A stretch of 37,969 nucleotides of DNA from Fibrobacter sp. UWP2 (GCF_900141705.1 NZ_FQYM01000026.1:1-37969), one strand, 5' to 3'; shown: positions 17,056 through 26,024, counted from the stretch's first letter. Made by a program: numbers and translations. The notes: a model not told the origin generated them from the letters alone.

Positions 17056-17133
17056 ATCCAGCAAACAAACGGATTTATATATTTTTTTTCATATCAAAAA
17101 AAACGCAAAAAAAAATCAAGGAAAACTCCAATC
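17056..17133. promoter_or_regulatory. Homopolymer-rich leader before the acyltransferase gene
   Basis: This 78-bp gap contains T8 (17082-17089), A8 (17096-17103) and A9 (17107-17115) in close succession, ending in AAGGAAAA about 12 nt before the ATG, which may be the ribosome site. No hairpin terminator for the CotH gene is visible. Such tracts can vary in length and change promoter spacing, and the downstream gene also carries an A9 tract in its coding part. Confidence 0.35.
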
Positions 17134-18125
17134 ATGGATCGTGACGCCAAAATAGATAGCATAAAATTCTTTTTGATTTTTTGCGTCGCATTAGGACATT
17201 GTTTCGGTGAATTTTGGGACAAGCCGTACGTTTTGCCCACCTATAATTTCATCTATTTGTTCCACATGCCGCTTTTCATTTTCCTTAGCGGGTATTTTAC
17301 AAAAAAAAATCTTTATACAGCCGGGATTTCTGGATATCCGAATTAAAACTACTCGAAACATTCATCGTATTCAACTTCATACACAAAATACCCACTCTCC
17401 TCACCGAACCTATTGAACTTCAGGACTTGATTGTTCCAAGTTGGTCCCTGTGGTATCTTCTGAGCCTAATTTGCTGGCGTTTTTTAATTCAGATCATGGC
17501 ATCGACATTTAAGAATTGTAAAGTTCTCATCACGGTCGCTTTCTTGCTGGGCGCATTAATAGGATTCTCCACCCTAAGCGGGGCACTGTCGATCCAAAGG
17601 ACTTTCTGTTTCTTCCCGTTCTTCGTCGTCGGTTACTGCGTCGCACAGAATAACTTTATCGAAAAAATAAGATCGGTGAACCACATTTTCGCAATTGCCA
17701 TTTGCGCCGTAACCGTCATCGCGTGTTTTGGTTTTTTGAATTTCGACATCCATCATGTCATTTGGGGATTGCACCCTTATGAGGAATTCGACGTTGCAGT
17801 TGGCTACGCATTTTCCCTTAGGCTCGCTTTTTACGTAGTCGCGTTGTCACTGTGTTTTTCGATAATCAACCTGTTCAGTTTCAAGAGCCCCTTTATGGCA
17901 AAAGAGGGAAGGAACACCCTCGTCTACTACATGTACCATACCTTGCTGCTGCTTCTGTTCTTTGACCTGGTAGAGCATTTTGACATTCCCGTCAACATAG
18001 GGGTTCTTGTATTGGTCACCCTGTTGATCATGGCCATAATTTTTGCCATGTGCAGAATCAAAGTATTCCTTTGGCTACTAAATCCCGTTTCGTCAATTTT
18101 GGCCCGACATAAAAAGAACGGCTAA
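17134..18125 (+). pseudogene. Acyltransferase-3 gene split by a frameshift at an A9 tract (possibly phase-variable, OFF)
   Basis: Frame 1 from the ATG at 17134 encodes the start of an acyltransferase-3 / fucose-4-O-acetylase-like membrane protein (FFLIFCVALGHCFGE, then PLFIFLSGYF) and stops at 17346. The rest of the family protein continues in another frame to the stop at 18125, with DLIVPSWSLWYLLSLICWRF and LVYYMYHTLLLLL. The switch falls exactly at nine adenines, 17301-17309. One extra A would give a single 330-residue protein, reading ...SGYFTKKKSLYSRDFWISELKL..., which has the normal size and about 8-10 transmembrane segments. The protein would O-acylate the polysaccharide. Phase variation by slippage, transcriptional slippage restoring A10 in some mRNAs, a recent true mutation, or a sequencing error are all open. 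Reading intact on both sides argues against old decay. Confidence 0.85.
17301..17309 (+). repeat. A9 homopolymer, slippage-prone tract
   Basis: Nine consecutive adenines inside the acyltransferase-3 reading frame mark the point where the frame changes. Insertion of one A or deletion of two restores the full-length protein. Confidence 0.85.
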
Positions 18126-18219
18126 AGCCTAAAGCACCTGTTTTTTGCGCAAATTCAGCGTGCCATTGCACGGACTTGCTGGACTTGGGAATTATAAAAT
18201 TTCTATTTTGATTTCCACA
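18126..18219 (+). promoter_or_regulatory. Probable promoter region of the second activation module
   Basis: This 94-bp gap precedes the TagD-oxidoreductase fusion. An AT-rich ATTATAAAAT block at about 18190-18200 lies some 20-30 nt before the ATG and could serve as a -10 element. A short imperfect tandem GGACTTGCT/GGACTTGGG lies just upstream. No -35 at good spacing and no strong Shine-Dalgarno are seen. Confidence 0.25.
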
Positions 18220-19563
18220 ATGAAAAAGGTAATCACATACGGGACTTACGACCTGCTACACCAGGGACACATCAATCTCCTCAAGCGAGCGAAAGCTTTG
18301 GGCGATTACTTGATTGTAGGCGTCACCAACGACAATTTCGACCGGGATCGCGGAAAACTGAACGTCCGCAACAACGTTCTGGAACGTGTCGAAGCGGTCA
18401 AGGCGACCGGGCTAGCCGATCAAATCATCATAGAGGATTACATCGGCCAAAAGATAGACGACATACAAAAATACGATGTGGACATTTTCGCCATCGGCTC
18501 TGACTGGGAAGGCAAATTCGATTACCTGAACGAGTTCTGCCAGGTCGTTTACCTGCCCCGCACCGAGGGCATCAGTTCCACGATGTTGCGGGACAGCTCC
18601 CAGGAAACCCTAAAAGTCGGGATTGTCGGCTGCGGGCGAGTCGCGCAGAGATTCCCATCCGAAGCCTCCGTCGTAAGCGGCATCAAAGTCCAGGCCGCGT
18701 ACGACACCGACATCGCCGCAAGCGACTCCTTTGCCCAAAAATTCACGGACATCACGCCCTGTGCCAGCCTCGACGAACTGTACGGCCTCGTCGACGCGGT
18801 CTATATCGCCACGCCCCACCTCGCCCATTACGGCAACATAAAGTCCGCATTACAGGCAAAAAAGCATGTCCTCTGCGAAACACCCATGGTCCTGAACGGG
18901 GAAGAGGCCAAGGAACTATACAAGCTGGCCGAGTCGCAGGGCGTAATCCTCATGGAAGCGAACAAGACGGCGCACTGCCCCGCTTTCAACCACCTGGTCG
19001 TCCTCATAAAGTCCGGCCTTATCGGCGAAGTCGTCGACATCGAGGCATCCCTTTCACAGTTGCTAGACAAAAAAGGCAGGGAATTCGACGCCGCGCAGGC
19101 CGGCGGAGCCATGTTCGAGCAGGGGTCCTACCCTTTACTTCCGATCCTCAAGCTGATGGGCATCCAGTACGAAAGCCTTGAGCTATTCTCCCGACTGGAA
19201 AATGACGTAGACATTTACACGAAGGGCGTCTTGCGCTATCCCAAGGCAGTCTGTTCGTTCAAGGTGGGGCTCGGAGTCAAGACGGAAGGCGACCTGGTCA
19301 TCTCCGGGACAAAGGGCTACGCCTATGTACCGGCTCCCTGGTGGAAGACGGATTACTTCGAATTAAGATACGAAGACCAAAACAACAACAAGAAATTCTT
19401 TTACAAGTGGGACGGCTTTGGACTGCGATATGAAGTTCAGGAGTTCGTCCGTTGCATATTCAATCATCGTTTCTCTTCTGCACGCCTGCGACGCCGCGAA
19501 AGCATCCAGATGGCGTTCATCATGCAGCAATTTAACGAAAAAGTGAATTTTCACGAAATTTAG
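18220..19563 (+). CDS. TagD-like cytidylyltransferase fused to Gfo/Idh/MocA oxidoreductase
   Basis: A 447-residue fusion. Residues 1-127 are a glycerol-3-phosphate-cytidylyltransferase-like domain with the HxGH motif (LHQGH, residues 13-17) and the ISST motif in RTEGISST (114-121). Residues 131-447 are a Gfo/Idh/MocA dehydrogenase with the NAD(P) motif [10 protein letters not shown] (133-142). The usual catalytic EKP motif reads CETP at 219-222, so the conserved Lys is replaced by Thr. The ATG at 18220 was chosen because it opens directly into the TagD fold. The fusion suggests that a CDP-activated polyol is oxidised, or that a polyol phosphate is oxidised then activated. An aminotransferase follows 8 bp downstream and could aminate the ketone, giving for example a CDP-serinol-like donor. 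That product is inference. Confidence 0.85.
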   Translation: MKKVITYGTYDLLHQGHINLLKRAKALGDYLIVGVTNDNFDRDRGKLNVRNNVLERVEAVKATGLADQIIIEDYIGQKIDDIQKYDVDIFAIGSDWEGKFDYLNEFCQVVYLPRTEGISSTMLRDSSQETLKVGIVGCGRVAQRFPSEASVVSGIKVQAAYDTDIAASDSFAQKFTDITPCASLDELYGLVDAVYIATPHLAHYGNIKSALQAKKHVLCETPMVLNGEEAKELYKLAESQGVILMEANKTAHCPAFNHLVVLIKSGLIGEVVDIEASLSQLLDKKGREFDAAQAGGAMFEQGSYPLLPILKLMGIQYESLELFSRLENDVDIYTKGVLRYPKAVCSFKVGLGVKTEGDLVISGTKGYAYVPAPWWKTDYFELRYEDQNNNKKFFYKWDGFGLRYEVQEFVRCIFNHRFSSARLRRRESIQMAFIMQQFNEKVNFHEI

Positions 19564-19566
19564 AGG
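19562..19566 (+). promoter_or_regulatory. Shine-Dalgarno site of the class V aminotransferase
   Basis: AGAGG lies 5 nt before the ATG at 19572 and overlaps the stop codon of the fusion gene, supporting coupled translation. Most starts in this window lack so clear a site. Confidence 0.5.
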
Positions 19567-19571
19567 TCATT

Positions 19572-20645
19572 ATGATCAATTTCACTGTGGGTCCCGTACA
19601 ATCTAGCGACGCCGTCCGCGCCATCGGGGCAGAACAAGTCCCTTATTTCCGTACCCAGGAATTCTCCGAACTGATGTTCGAGAACGAGCGCCTGATAAAG
19701 AAATTCGCGAAGGCTCCGGAAGGATCAAAAGTCGCCTTCATCACGGGATCGGGTTCCGCCAGCATGGAAACCGCCATCATGAACACCCTGACCCCTGCGG
19801 ACAAGGCCATCATCGTCAACGGAGGAAGCTTCGGCCACCGTTTCGTGGAACTCTGCGAACTGCACGAAATTCCCTTTGCCGAGATCAAGCTCGAGCCGGG
19901 CAAGGCGCTTAAGGCGGAACACCTCGCCGCCTACGAAGGCAAAGGCTACACCACCTTTATAGTGAACAAGCATGAGACATCGACCGGCGTGCATTACGAC
20001 ATGCAGCTCATCAGCGATTTCTGCAAGAGGAACAACCTCTTCTTGATCGTGGACTGCATCAGCACCTTCCTTGCCGACCCGTTCGACATGGGCGCACTCG
20101 GGGCTGACGTCATGATCACGGGCTCGCAGAAAGCGCTCGCCTGCCCTCCGGGCATTTCGGTAATGGCTCTTTCGCCCAAGGCTCTCGCCCGCATCGACGG
20201 CATCAAATGCAAGTGCCAGTATCTGGACTTGAAGATCGCCTTGAAGAACGCCGAACGCGGACAGACCCCGTGGACGCCCGCCGTGAGCATTCTCCGCCAG
20301 ATCAACGCGCGGCTCAAGGAAATCGAAGCCAACGGAGGCGTCGAAGCAGAGATAGCACGCACGGCATCCCTCGCGAACTATTTCCGCGAACAAATCAAGG
20401 GCATGCCCTTCGAAATCGTTTCGGAATCCCTTTCGAACGCGGTAACCCCGCTTCACCCGACAACGGCAAGCGCCTACGACATCTTCCTCAAGATCAAGGA
20501 CGAATACGGCATGTGGATTTGCCCCAATGGCGGCGACATGAAGGATACCATATTCCGCGTGGGCCATATCGGAGCGCTTACAACGGCGGATTACGACAAG
20601 CTTGTCGCTGCATTTAAGGATCTGCAGGCCAAGGGTTTCATCTAA
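19572..20645 (+). CDS. PhnW-like class V aminotransferase
   Basis: A 357-residue PLP enzyme of the class V family that includes 2-aminoethylphosphonate-pyruvate transaminase (PhnW) and alanine- or serine-glyoxylate transaminases. The N-terminal FTVGPVQ, the HETSTG block at 134-139, Asp161 in IVDCIS and the PLP lysine K187 in [13 protein letters not shown] are all in place. By family it could work on AEP. By position, 8 bp after the TagD-oxidoreductase fusion and before two LicD genes, it more likely aminates the keto product of the oxidoreductase to give an amino-alcohol head group. The locus already carries another aminotransferase domain at 10874, so two distinct amines may be made. Confidence is high for the family and low for the substrate. 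Confidence 0.87.
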   Translation: MINFTVGPVQSSDAVRAIGAEQVPYFRTQEFSELMFENERLIKKFAKAPEGSKVAFITGSGSASMETAIMNTLTPADKAIIVNGGSFGHRFVELCELHEIPFAEIKLEPGKALKAEHLAAYEGKGYTTFIVNKHETSTGVHYDMQLISDFCKRNNLFLIVDCISTFLADPFDMGALGADVMITGSQKALACPPGISVMALSPKALARIDGIKCKCQYLDLKIALKNAERGQTPWTPAVSILRQINARLKEIEANGGVEAEIARTASLANYFREQIKGMPFEIVSESLSNAVTPLHPTTASAYDIFLKIKDEYGMWICPNGGDMKDTIFRVGHIGALTTADYDKLVAAFKDLQAKGFI

Positions 20646-20656
20646 AGGTCTTTCCA

Positions 20657-21640
20657 ATGAACGGCGTCGTAAACAAGCTCATCCCCAATCCGGCGAAAAA
20701 CGTCCTGAAGAAAATATATGCGGTCGTTTTCAGGAGCAGGCTTAAAATCAAAGAGAAGGACGAAGAGATCAAAGCGTTAAAATATCAAGTCGAATACCTC
20801 AAGCATCATTTCGACATCACGCAGATGAAGCCGGCCACCGGCTACCTGCGGGAATTCCAGCTTAAGGAACTTGACTTCACGCGACAAATTCTCAAGCTGC
20901 TCGAACCGTACGGCATAACGCCTTTCCTGGACGGCGGGGCCCTTCTCGGAGCATGCCGGCACGGGGGATTCATCCCCTGGGACGACGACATCGACTTGAG
21001 CGTCACGCGCGAGCAGTTCAACAGGCTCATCGACATCGCGAAAAAAGACTTTGTATGGGTCGATTCCACGAAAAAGAACTGCTTCTCCGCAAAATTCTAC
21101 GACATGGCAATCCGGGAAAATCCAGGCAAATACGTTTTCATCCTGACTCCCTTCTGCCTTCACCTTTTTCAGGGAACCAGCCTCAGGAATTCAATGAACC
21201 TGGAATTCTTCCCGAACGACTATGTCAGGGAAGAAGTTACCGAAGAGCAGTATATTGCCTACCGCGAGAAAATCTGCAATTTTGTACACGGCAATTTAAA
21301 CTGGAAAGACAGGTTCGATTTTTACGAAAAGGAACTGGAGACGAACAACATCTATTCTCAGGAACCGACCTCCCGCATTACACCGGGGATCGGCAGTTGG
21401 GACCTCACCGAGTTCAAGTTCCGCGGGTTCAGGAGCACCAGCGACCTGTTCCCGTTGCAACCCATTCCTTTCGAGAATACAGCCCTTCCGGCGCCAAGCA
21501 ACCCCAAAGCCATATTGGAAGTTTCATACGGCAAGAACTGGATGCAATTCCCCGACGATGTCGGCACGCCCCATACCCTAGAAGAGCAGAATCTCTATTT
21601 CAAGTCCATCGGCGAACCCATTGACTACAGCGAATTTTAG
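20657..21640 (+). CDS. LicD family phosphotransferase with N-terminal coiled coil (second of three)
   Basis: A 327-residue protein with the LicD signature at residues 93-113 (GGALLGAC, then GFIPWDDDID). The N-terminal 60 residues are an extra basic and charged helix, likely a coiled coil (KIKEKDEEIKALKYQVEYLK), that may hold a partner or the membrane. It differs from the other two LicD proteins in the middle part, suggesting a separate acceptor. AAAGG overlapping the previous stop serves as ribosome site. It is probably part of one operon from 18220 to 25192. Predicted role: transfer of a phospho-alcohol from a CDP donor to the glycan. Confidence 0.85.
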   Translation: MNGVVNKLIPNPAKNVLKKIYAVVFRSRLKIKEKDEEIKALKYQVEYLKHHFDITQMKPATGYLREFQLKELDFTRQILKLLEPYGITPFLDGGALLGACRHGGFIPWDDDIDLSVTREQFNRLIDIAKKDFVWVDSTKKNCFSAKFYDMAIRENPGKYVFILTPFCLHLFQGTSLRNSMNLEFFPNDYVREEVTEEQYIAYREKICNFVHGNLNWKDRFDFYEKELETNNIYSQEPTSRITPGIGSWDLTEFKFRGFRSTSDLFPLQPIPFENTALPAPSNPKAILEVSYGKNWMQFPDDVGTPHTLEEQNLYFKSIGEPIDYSEF

Positions 21641-21655
21641 CTGGGATTTTCAGAC

Positions 21656-22489
21656 ATGAGAGAACTAACCCTAAAAGAGCTGCAAGCATTCGCCCTCGAC
21701 ATCCTGAAAGATGTCCATCAGTTTTGCGAAAAAGAAAACATCCGCTATTCGCTGGCCTACGGGACTCTCATCGGAGCGCTACGGCACAAGGGATTCATTC
21801 CCTGGGACAACGATATCGACATCTGCATGCCGCGCCCGGATTACGAACGTTTCTTAAAGACGTACAAGTCCAACCATTTCGAACTCGCGTTCTTCGGCAA
21901 GGAATGCAAATACGACAGCCTGATTGCCTACGCCCGCGTATTCGACAACAAGAGGACCGTCGCCCAGAGCGGCCACTGGATCGCGCAGCCCGCAGGCGTT
22001 TGGATCGACATCTTCCCGCTCGACGGCGTTCCGGACGACTTTGACGAGTTCAAGAAGCTCTACAACGACTTGCACGACGACTGGGCAAAAATCATCGGGA
22101 AAAAAATCCAGTTCCGCCGTTTTTCCCATTGTTCGGGAATCAAGGAAGCGCTCAAGCTCCTTTATCATAAAATCCGCAGAAGGAACGGCCTCGGCGGCCA
22201 CAAAATGCAAAAGGAATACAACGAAAGGATCGCCCGCATTCCTTTTGGAACGGCCCGGTTCTACTCCCAGCTCGCCGTGATGGACAACGGCCCCGTGGAG
22301 CACCTTCCTGTAGGTTCCTACGACGAGCGGATACTTCTGGATTTCGACGGAGCGAAATTCTACGCGATAAAAGATTATGACACGGCTTTGCGGGCAGTTT
22401 ATGGCGACTACATGCAGCTCCCCCCTGAAGAGGATCGGGTCCCCCATCAGTCATTCATAAAATTCTACTGGAAAGATGGCGTCAATTAA
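21656..22489 (+). CDS. LicD family phosphotransferase (third of three)
   Basis: A 277-residue compact LicD protein with the most typical N-terminus of the three: LQAFALDILKDVHQFCEKEN, then GTLIGALRHKGFIPWDNDID at residues 36-55. One Asp of the usual DDDID is Asn (DNDID), a known variant. It lies 15 bp after the second licD gene and its end overlaps the second flippase gene by 14 bp. Two LicD genes in a row suggest two phospho-substituents or one substituent at two positions. Confidence 0.88.
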   Translation: MRELTLKELQAFALDILKDVHQFCEKENIRYSLAYGTLIGALRHKGFIPWDNDIDICMPRPDYERFLKTYKSNHFELAFFGKECKYDSLIAYARVFDNKRTVAQSGHWIAQPAGVWIDIFPLDGVPDDFDEFKKLYNDLHDDWAKIIGKKIQFRRFSHCSGIKEALKLLYHKIRRRNGLGGHKMQKEYNERIARIPFGTARFYSQLAVMDNGPVEHLPVGSYDERILLDFDGAKFYAIKDYDTALRAVYGDYMQLPPEEDRVPHQSFIKFYWKDGVN

Positions 22490-23915
22490 GCAACAGACTC
22501 TCAGCAGTTCCAAATGGAACTTCATAGAACGAATTTCCTCGCAGGGAATTCAGTTTTTGCTGGGAATCATCATGGCACGATTGCTGTTGCCATCCGATTA
22601 TGGTACCATCGGCCTGCTCGCCATTTTTTTCGACATATCCCAGGCGTTCATCGACAGCGGGTTTAATTCCGCGTTGATCAGGACAAAAGACCCGACGCAA
22701 AAAGATTACAGCACCGTTTTCTATTTCAATTTACTCATATCCGTAGCCGTCTACGCCATCCTCTTTTTCCTCGCCCCATCAATAGCAGGCTTTTTCAAAA
22801 TCCCCATACTTTGCCCCATCCTAAGGGTACAAGCCGTCACGCTCATCATCAATGCGGCCATGGCGGTCCAAGTGTCCATGCTGAACATCCAGCTGGACTT
22901 CAAGTCCCTCGCAAAGCGCAAGGTTGCCGCGACGCTCATTTCCGGAATCTGCGGGGTCGCGTTCGCCTATGCGGGTTTTGGAGTATGGTCCCTTGTCCAT
23001 CAGCAGATTATCGCCGCAGGCGTCAACCTGGTCTTCATCTGTTACGTCTGCAGGTGGATTCCCAAAGCTGGCTTCAGCACGGAGTCCTTCAAAAGGCTTG
23101 GCGCATTCGGCAGCAAGTTGCTCGCGGCCGGTCTCTTGCATACATTCTATAGAAATTTCACGACATTCGCCATCGGTAAATTTTACTCCGCGCAGGATCT
23201 AGGTTACTATTCCCGCGGCACGAGCATCGCCGACCTGCCGGGCAGTACAATAAATGGCGTACTGCAAACCGTCACCTACCCCATTCTCGCAAAAATCCAG
23301 GACGACGACGAGCAATTGGTTCGCATATACCGCAAGTACATCCGGATTACCTCTCTTGGAATCTTCATCATTTCCGGCATACTCTGCGCGTTGGCAAAGC
23401 CCGTCATACTTCTCATCCTCACCGACAAATGGGCGGAATCCGTCATCTATCTCCATATTTTCGCCTTCTCCTACATGTTCGACCATCTAAGTACGATCAA
23501 CCTGAACCTACTCAAGGTCAAAGGCCGGTCAGACCTTTTTTTAAAACTGGAAATCTTGAAGAAGACCATCTCCATCAGCCTTATTCTATTGGCCATTCCA
23601 CATGGCATCCTCGCCATCTGCTTCGCCAAGTTCCTTTATAACCAAATCGCCGTTTTCATCAACACCTACTACACAGGAAAGCTTTTCCACCTGGGCTACA
23701 TCCAGCAAGTCAAGGATTTCTCGCCTTACCTCATCCGTTGCATACTCGCCTGCATTCCGGCCTATCTTGTAACCTATCTAGAGTTACCTCACATTGTCAC
23801 CATCTTCATCGGCGGCAGCCTGGCATTTTTCCTATATTGGCTTATGCTCAGAAAAAATCCGGACATGCTAGAGCTCGTTGAATTATTAAAAGAAAGGTTC
23901 AAGAAGAAAAAATGA
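22476..23915 (+). CDS. Wzx-type polysaccharide flippase (second of two)
   Basis: A 479-residue polytopic inner-membrane protein, a paralogue of the flippase at 8315, with LLGIIMARLLLPSDYGTIGLLAIF near the N-terminus and FGVWSLVHQ at about residue 170. Its start overlaps the third licD gene by 14 bp and its stop overlaps the TagF-like gene as ATGA. Two flippases with one polymerase suggest either two repeat-unit forms or merging of two older clusters. Each flippase follows a licD gene, so the LicD-Wzx pair looks like a reused module. Confidence 0.9.
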   Translation: MASIKQQTLSSSKWNFIERISSQGIQFLLGIIMARLLLPSDYGTIGLLAIFFDISQAFIDSGFNSALIRTKDPTQKDYSTVFYFNLLISVAVYAILFFLAPSIAGFFKIPILCPILRVQAVTLIINAAMAVQVSMLNIQLDFKSLAKRKVAATLISGICGVAFAYAGFGVWSLVHQQIIAAGVNLVFICYVCRWIPKAGFSTESFKRLGAFGSKLLAAGLLHTFYRNFTTFAIGKFYSAQDLGYYSRGTSIADLPGSTINGVLQTVTYPILAKIQDDDEQLVRIYRKYIRITSLGIFIISGILCALAKPVILLILTDKWAESVIYLHIFAFSYMFDHLSTINLNLLKVKGRSDLFLKLEILKKTISISLILLAIPHGILAICFAKFLYNQIAVFINTYYTGKLFHLGYIQQVKDFSPYLIRCILACIPAYLVTYLELPHIVTIFIGGSLAFFLYWLMLRKNPDMLELVELLKERFKKKK

Positions 23916-25192
23916 AAATTATCAACGACATCAAGCTGGCAATCAAGAGAATCGTCAACAGGACGACCGCAAAAGACCGCAAAGCCATTTTCTTCTATCC
24001 GCACAAGAACTGCAGCATTGACGGTTACGACATTCTCAACGGCGAATCCGACAATGTCCTTTGCCTTTTCAACGACATGCTCCGGGATCCGAAATTCAAC
24101 GATTACCATTTTTTCATTCTTTACTACCATAAGGACCGGCTGAAGTCTTACAAGGATTACTGCAAGGACTTTTTCCCCAACCGGATTCATTTCGTACTCA
24201 ACAGCGACAAAGTAAACAAGTTCAAATCCCTTTGCCGGTGCTATACCATTTTTACCGACTCCGACTATACCAAAGTCGAGTACAAGGTTTCTACGCAACG
24301 GACCGTTTGCCTGAACTATTTCGGCGGGCTCATCAAGAACGAATTCCACCGTTGGGAAAACCACGGGGGATTCAAGAAAATGTTGCAGGAACAGGTGGAC
24401 ATGCATCGCCTATACGACTACCACCTCTCCATTTCCGATATCTGTTCCAAATTCATAGCCTTAGACAACTGTCACTATTATTCCAACTTCATATCCCTGG
24501 GCTTCCCGCGTAACGACATTTTGTTCAGGGACCATTCGGCGCTCCGCCAACAGATTGAAGAACTTGTAGGCTTCAAGTTCAAGAAACTGATTACCTATGT
24601 ACCCACCCACCGGGATTACGAAAACCGCACCCGTGAATTTTACGACGCATCCAAAGCGACCACGCGTTCCATTTGGGGGCACGTGACCGCCGAAGAGCTC
24701 GAATCTCTCGAGAAAACGCTGGAAGATACCGACACCTTAATCATCGCGAAGGTCCACCCCATTCAGGATGCCATGACGAATGTCATCTCCAAGGAATCCA
24801 GCAAGCACATCCTGTTCTATAAGGACCTGGTTCAGAATATCAGGACAAGCCTAAACCCACTGCTCGCCATTTCCGACAGCATCATCACGGACTACACCAC
24901 CACGGTTTACGATTTTCTATACATGGACCGTCCCATCATCTACTACTTCTATGACATAGAAGAGTATCGTGCGACCCGCGGATTCTTCATCGAACCCATC
25001 GAATCCGTCTGCGCCGGCCACATCACCCATAACATTGACGAGCTCCAAAACGCCATCCGCGACATTGCAAACGGGAACGACCCCGAAAAACAGAAGCGTC
25101 AGTTCTTGCGGCAACTGTTCATCAAGGACATCGACGGAAACGCGACAAAGAGAATCAAAGACTTTTTCTTTACAGATCCAGCTTCAAGATAA
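23912..25192 (+). CDS. CDP-glycerol glycerophosphotransferase-like protein (TagB/TagF family)
   Basis: A 426-residue cytoplasmic GT-B-fold transferase that in known members adds glycerol phosphate from CDP-glycerol to an acceptor or a growing chain. Family landmarks seen are GFPRNDIL (197-204), YVPTHRD (229-235), KVHP with H282, SDSIITDYTTTVYDF (321-335), and RGFF near 356. The WHGTPxK segment of TagF, which holds a catalytic His, reads YFGGLIK at 136-142, so that His is Phe here. This may mean a changed mechanism, donor or acceptor. The ATG overlaps the flippase stop (ATGA). It is the last gene of the plus-strand run and its end overlaps the convergent hydrolase by 23 bp. Together with the TagD domain at 18220 it supports phospho-polyol in the glycan. 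Confidence 0.83.
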   Translation: MKIINDIKLAIKRIVNRTTAKDRKAIFFYPHKNCSIDGYDILNGESDNVLCLFNDMLRDPKFNDYHFFILYYHKDRLKSYKDYCKDFFPNRIHFVLNSDKVNKFKSLCRCYTIFTDSDYTKVEYKVSTQRTVCLNYFGGLIKNEFHRWENHGGFKKMLQEQVDMHRLYDYHLSISDICSKFIALDNCHYYSNFISLGFPRNDILFRDHSALRQQIEELVGFKFKKLITYVPTHRDYENRTREFYDASKATTRSIWGHVTAEELESLEKTLEDTDTLIIAKVHPIQDAMTNVISKESSKHILFYKDLVQNIRTSLNPLLAISDSIITDYTTTVYDFLYMDRPIIYYFYDIEEYRATRGFFIEPIESVCAGHITHNIDELQNAIRDIANGNDPEKQKRQFLRQLFIKDIDGNATKRIKDFFFTDPASR

Positions 25193-26024
25193 CCGGATAA
25201 TGGTCTGACGGGAAACGCTGTTCCCCGTCTTTTTCGTACTTGTCCAACAAGATCTCGTATTCCAGGACGCGGACGGGCTTGGTCACAAAAACATGGTCCA
25301 GGCGTTCGTCAGATACATAATCCTTCTTAAACCTATTGAACGTGCCGCCCGTGGACTTTTTTTGCTCGGCCAGATGATAACCGTCCCGCACAACGTTCGA
25401 TGAGTTCAGGATTTCGTATCCATCGCTTTTCTGGTTGAAGTTCATGTCACCCATCAATATGACATTCGACGATTCGCCGGCAATATCCTTTATCTTCTGG
25501 ATAAGCAACTTAGAGGATTCTCGCTCCACCTCTCCGCCCGCATAGTCACCATGAGCGTTGAACACCCAGAACACAGCCTGACGGCGCCTTATTCCGAACT
25601 TCACCCAGGTACACGAACGGATGTACGCCCCGTTCCACCCTAGCACAGGCTTTGTATCGTCTTCCGCGAGATAAAACATCCCGCTGTCAAGGACTTCGAA
25701 TCGGTCCTGTTTGAAAAAGATGGAATTGAACGACCCCAACCGTCCATTTTCATGGTTCGGAAAACCGACTCTTCGATATTCATCCAACCGTGAATTCAGT
25801 TCATTCAGTTCCTTCTTGTAATCTTCCTGAACCCCTAAAATGTCAATGTCATTGGATTTGATTATTTTAACCATCGCTTCACGGCGGTTGGCCCAAATAT
25901 TCCCCGCAATAGAATCTTTCTTTATGTTAATACGGATATTCCAGGTTGCGACTTTAATAGGGTCGGCAAAGGACATCCCTACAAACGAGCAACAAAAGAA
26001 AAAAAAGATGAAAAGCCTTTTCAT
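25170..26024 (-). CDS. Secreted endonuclease/exonuclease/phosphatase-fold hydrolase
   Basis: A 284-residue exported protein. A signal peptide (MKRLFIFFFFCCSFVGMSFA) precedes the full set of EEP motifs: ATWNIR (26-31), GVQED (64-68), NAHGDYAG, ILMGDMNFN, LDHVFV and SDHYPV. The fold cleaves phosphodiesters in DNA, sphingomyelin or inositol phosphates, so the substrate is not fixed by sequence. Being secreted and encoded within a locus rich in predicted phosphodiester substituents, it might trim or recycle phospho-substituents of the glycan, or act as a nuclease or phospholipase outside the cell. It is convergent with the TagF-like gene, overlapping by 23 bp, and divergent from the acyltransferase with a 166-bp gap. 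Confidence 0.85.
   Translation of the reverse strand: MKRLFIFFFFCCSFVGMSFADPIKVATWNIRINIKKDSIAGNIWANRREAMVKIIKSNDIDILGVQEDYKKELNELNSRLDEYRRVGFPNHENGRLGSFNSIFFKQDRFEVLDSGMFYLAEDDTKPVLGWNGAYIRSCTWVKFGIRRRQAVFWVFNAHGDYAGGEVERESSKLLIQKIKDIAGESSNVILMGDMNFNQKSDGYEILNSSNVVRDGYHLAEQKKSTGGTFNRFKKDYVSDERLDHVFVTKPVRVLEYEILLDKYEKDGEQRFPSDHYPVILKLDL

Noticed and set aside
19725-20657. 310-codon minus-strand frame opposite the class V aminotransferase
   Set aside because: The plus-strand aminotransferase has all PLP motifs and operon spacing; the reverse frame has none.
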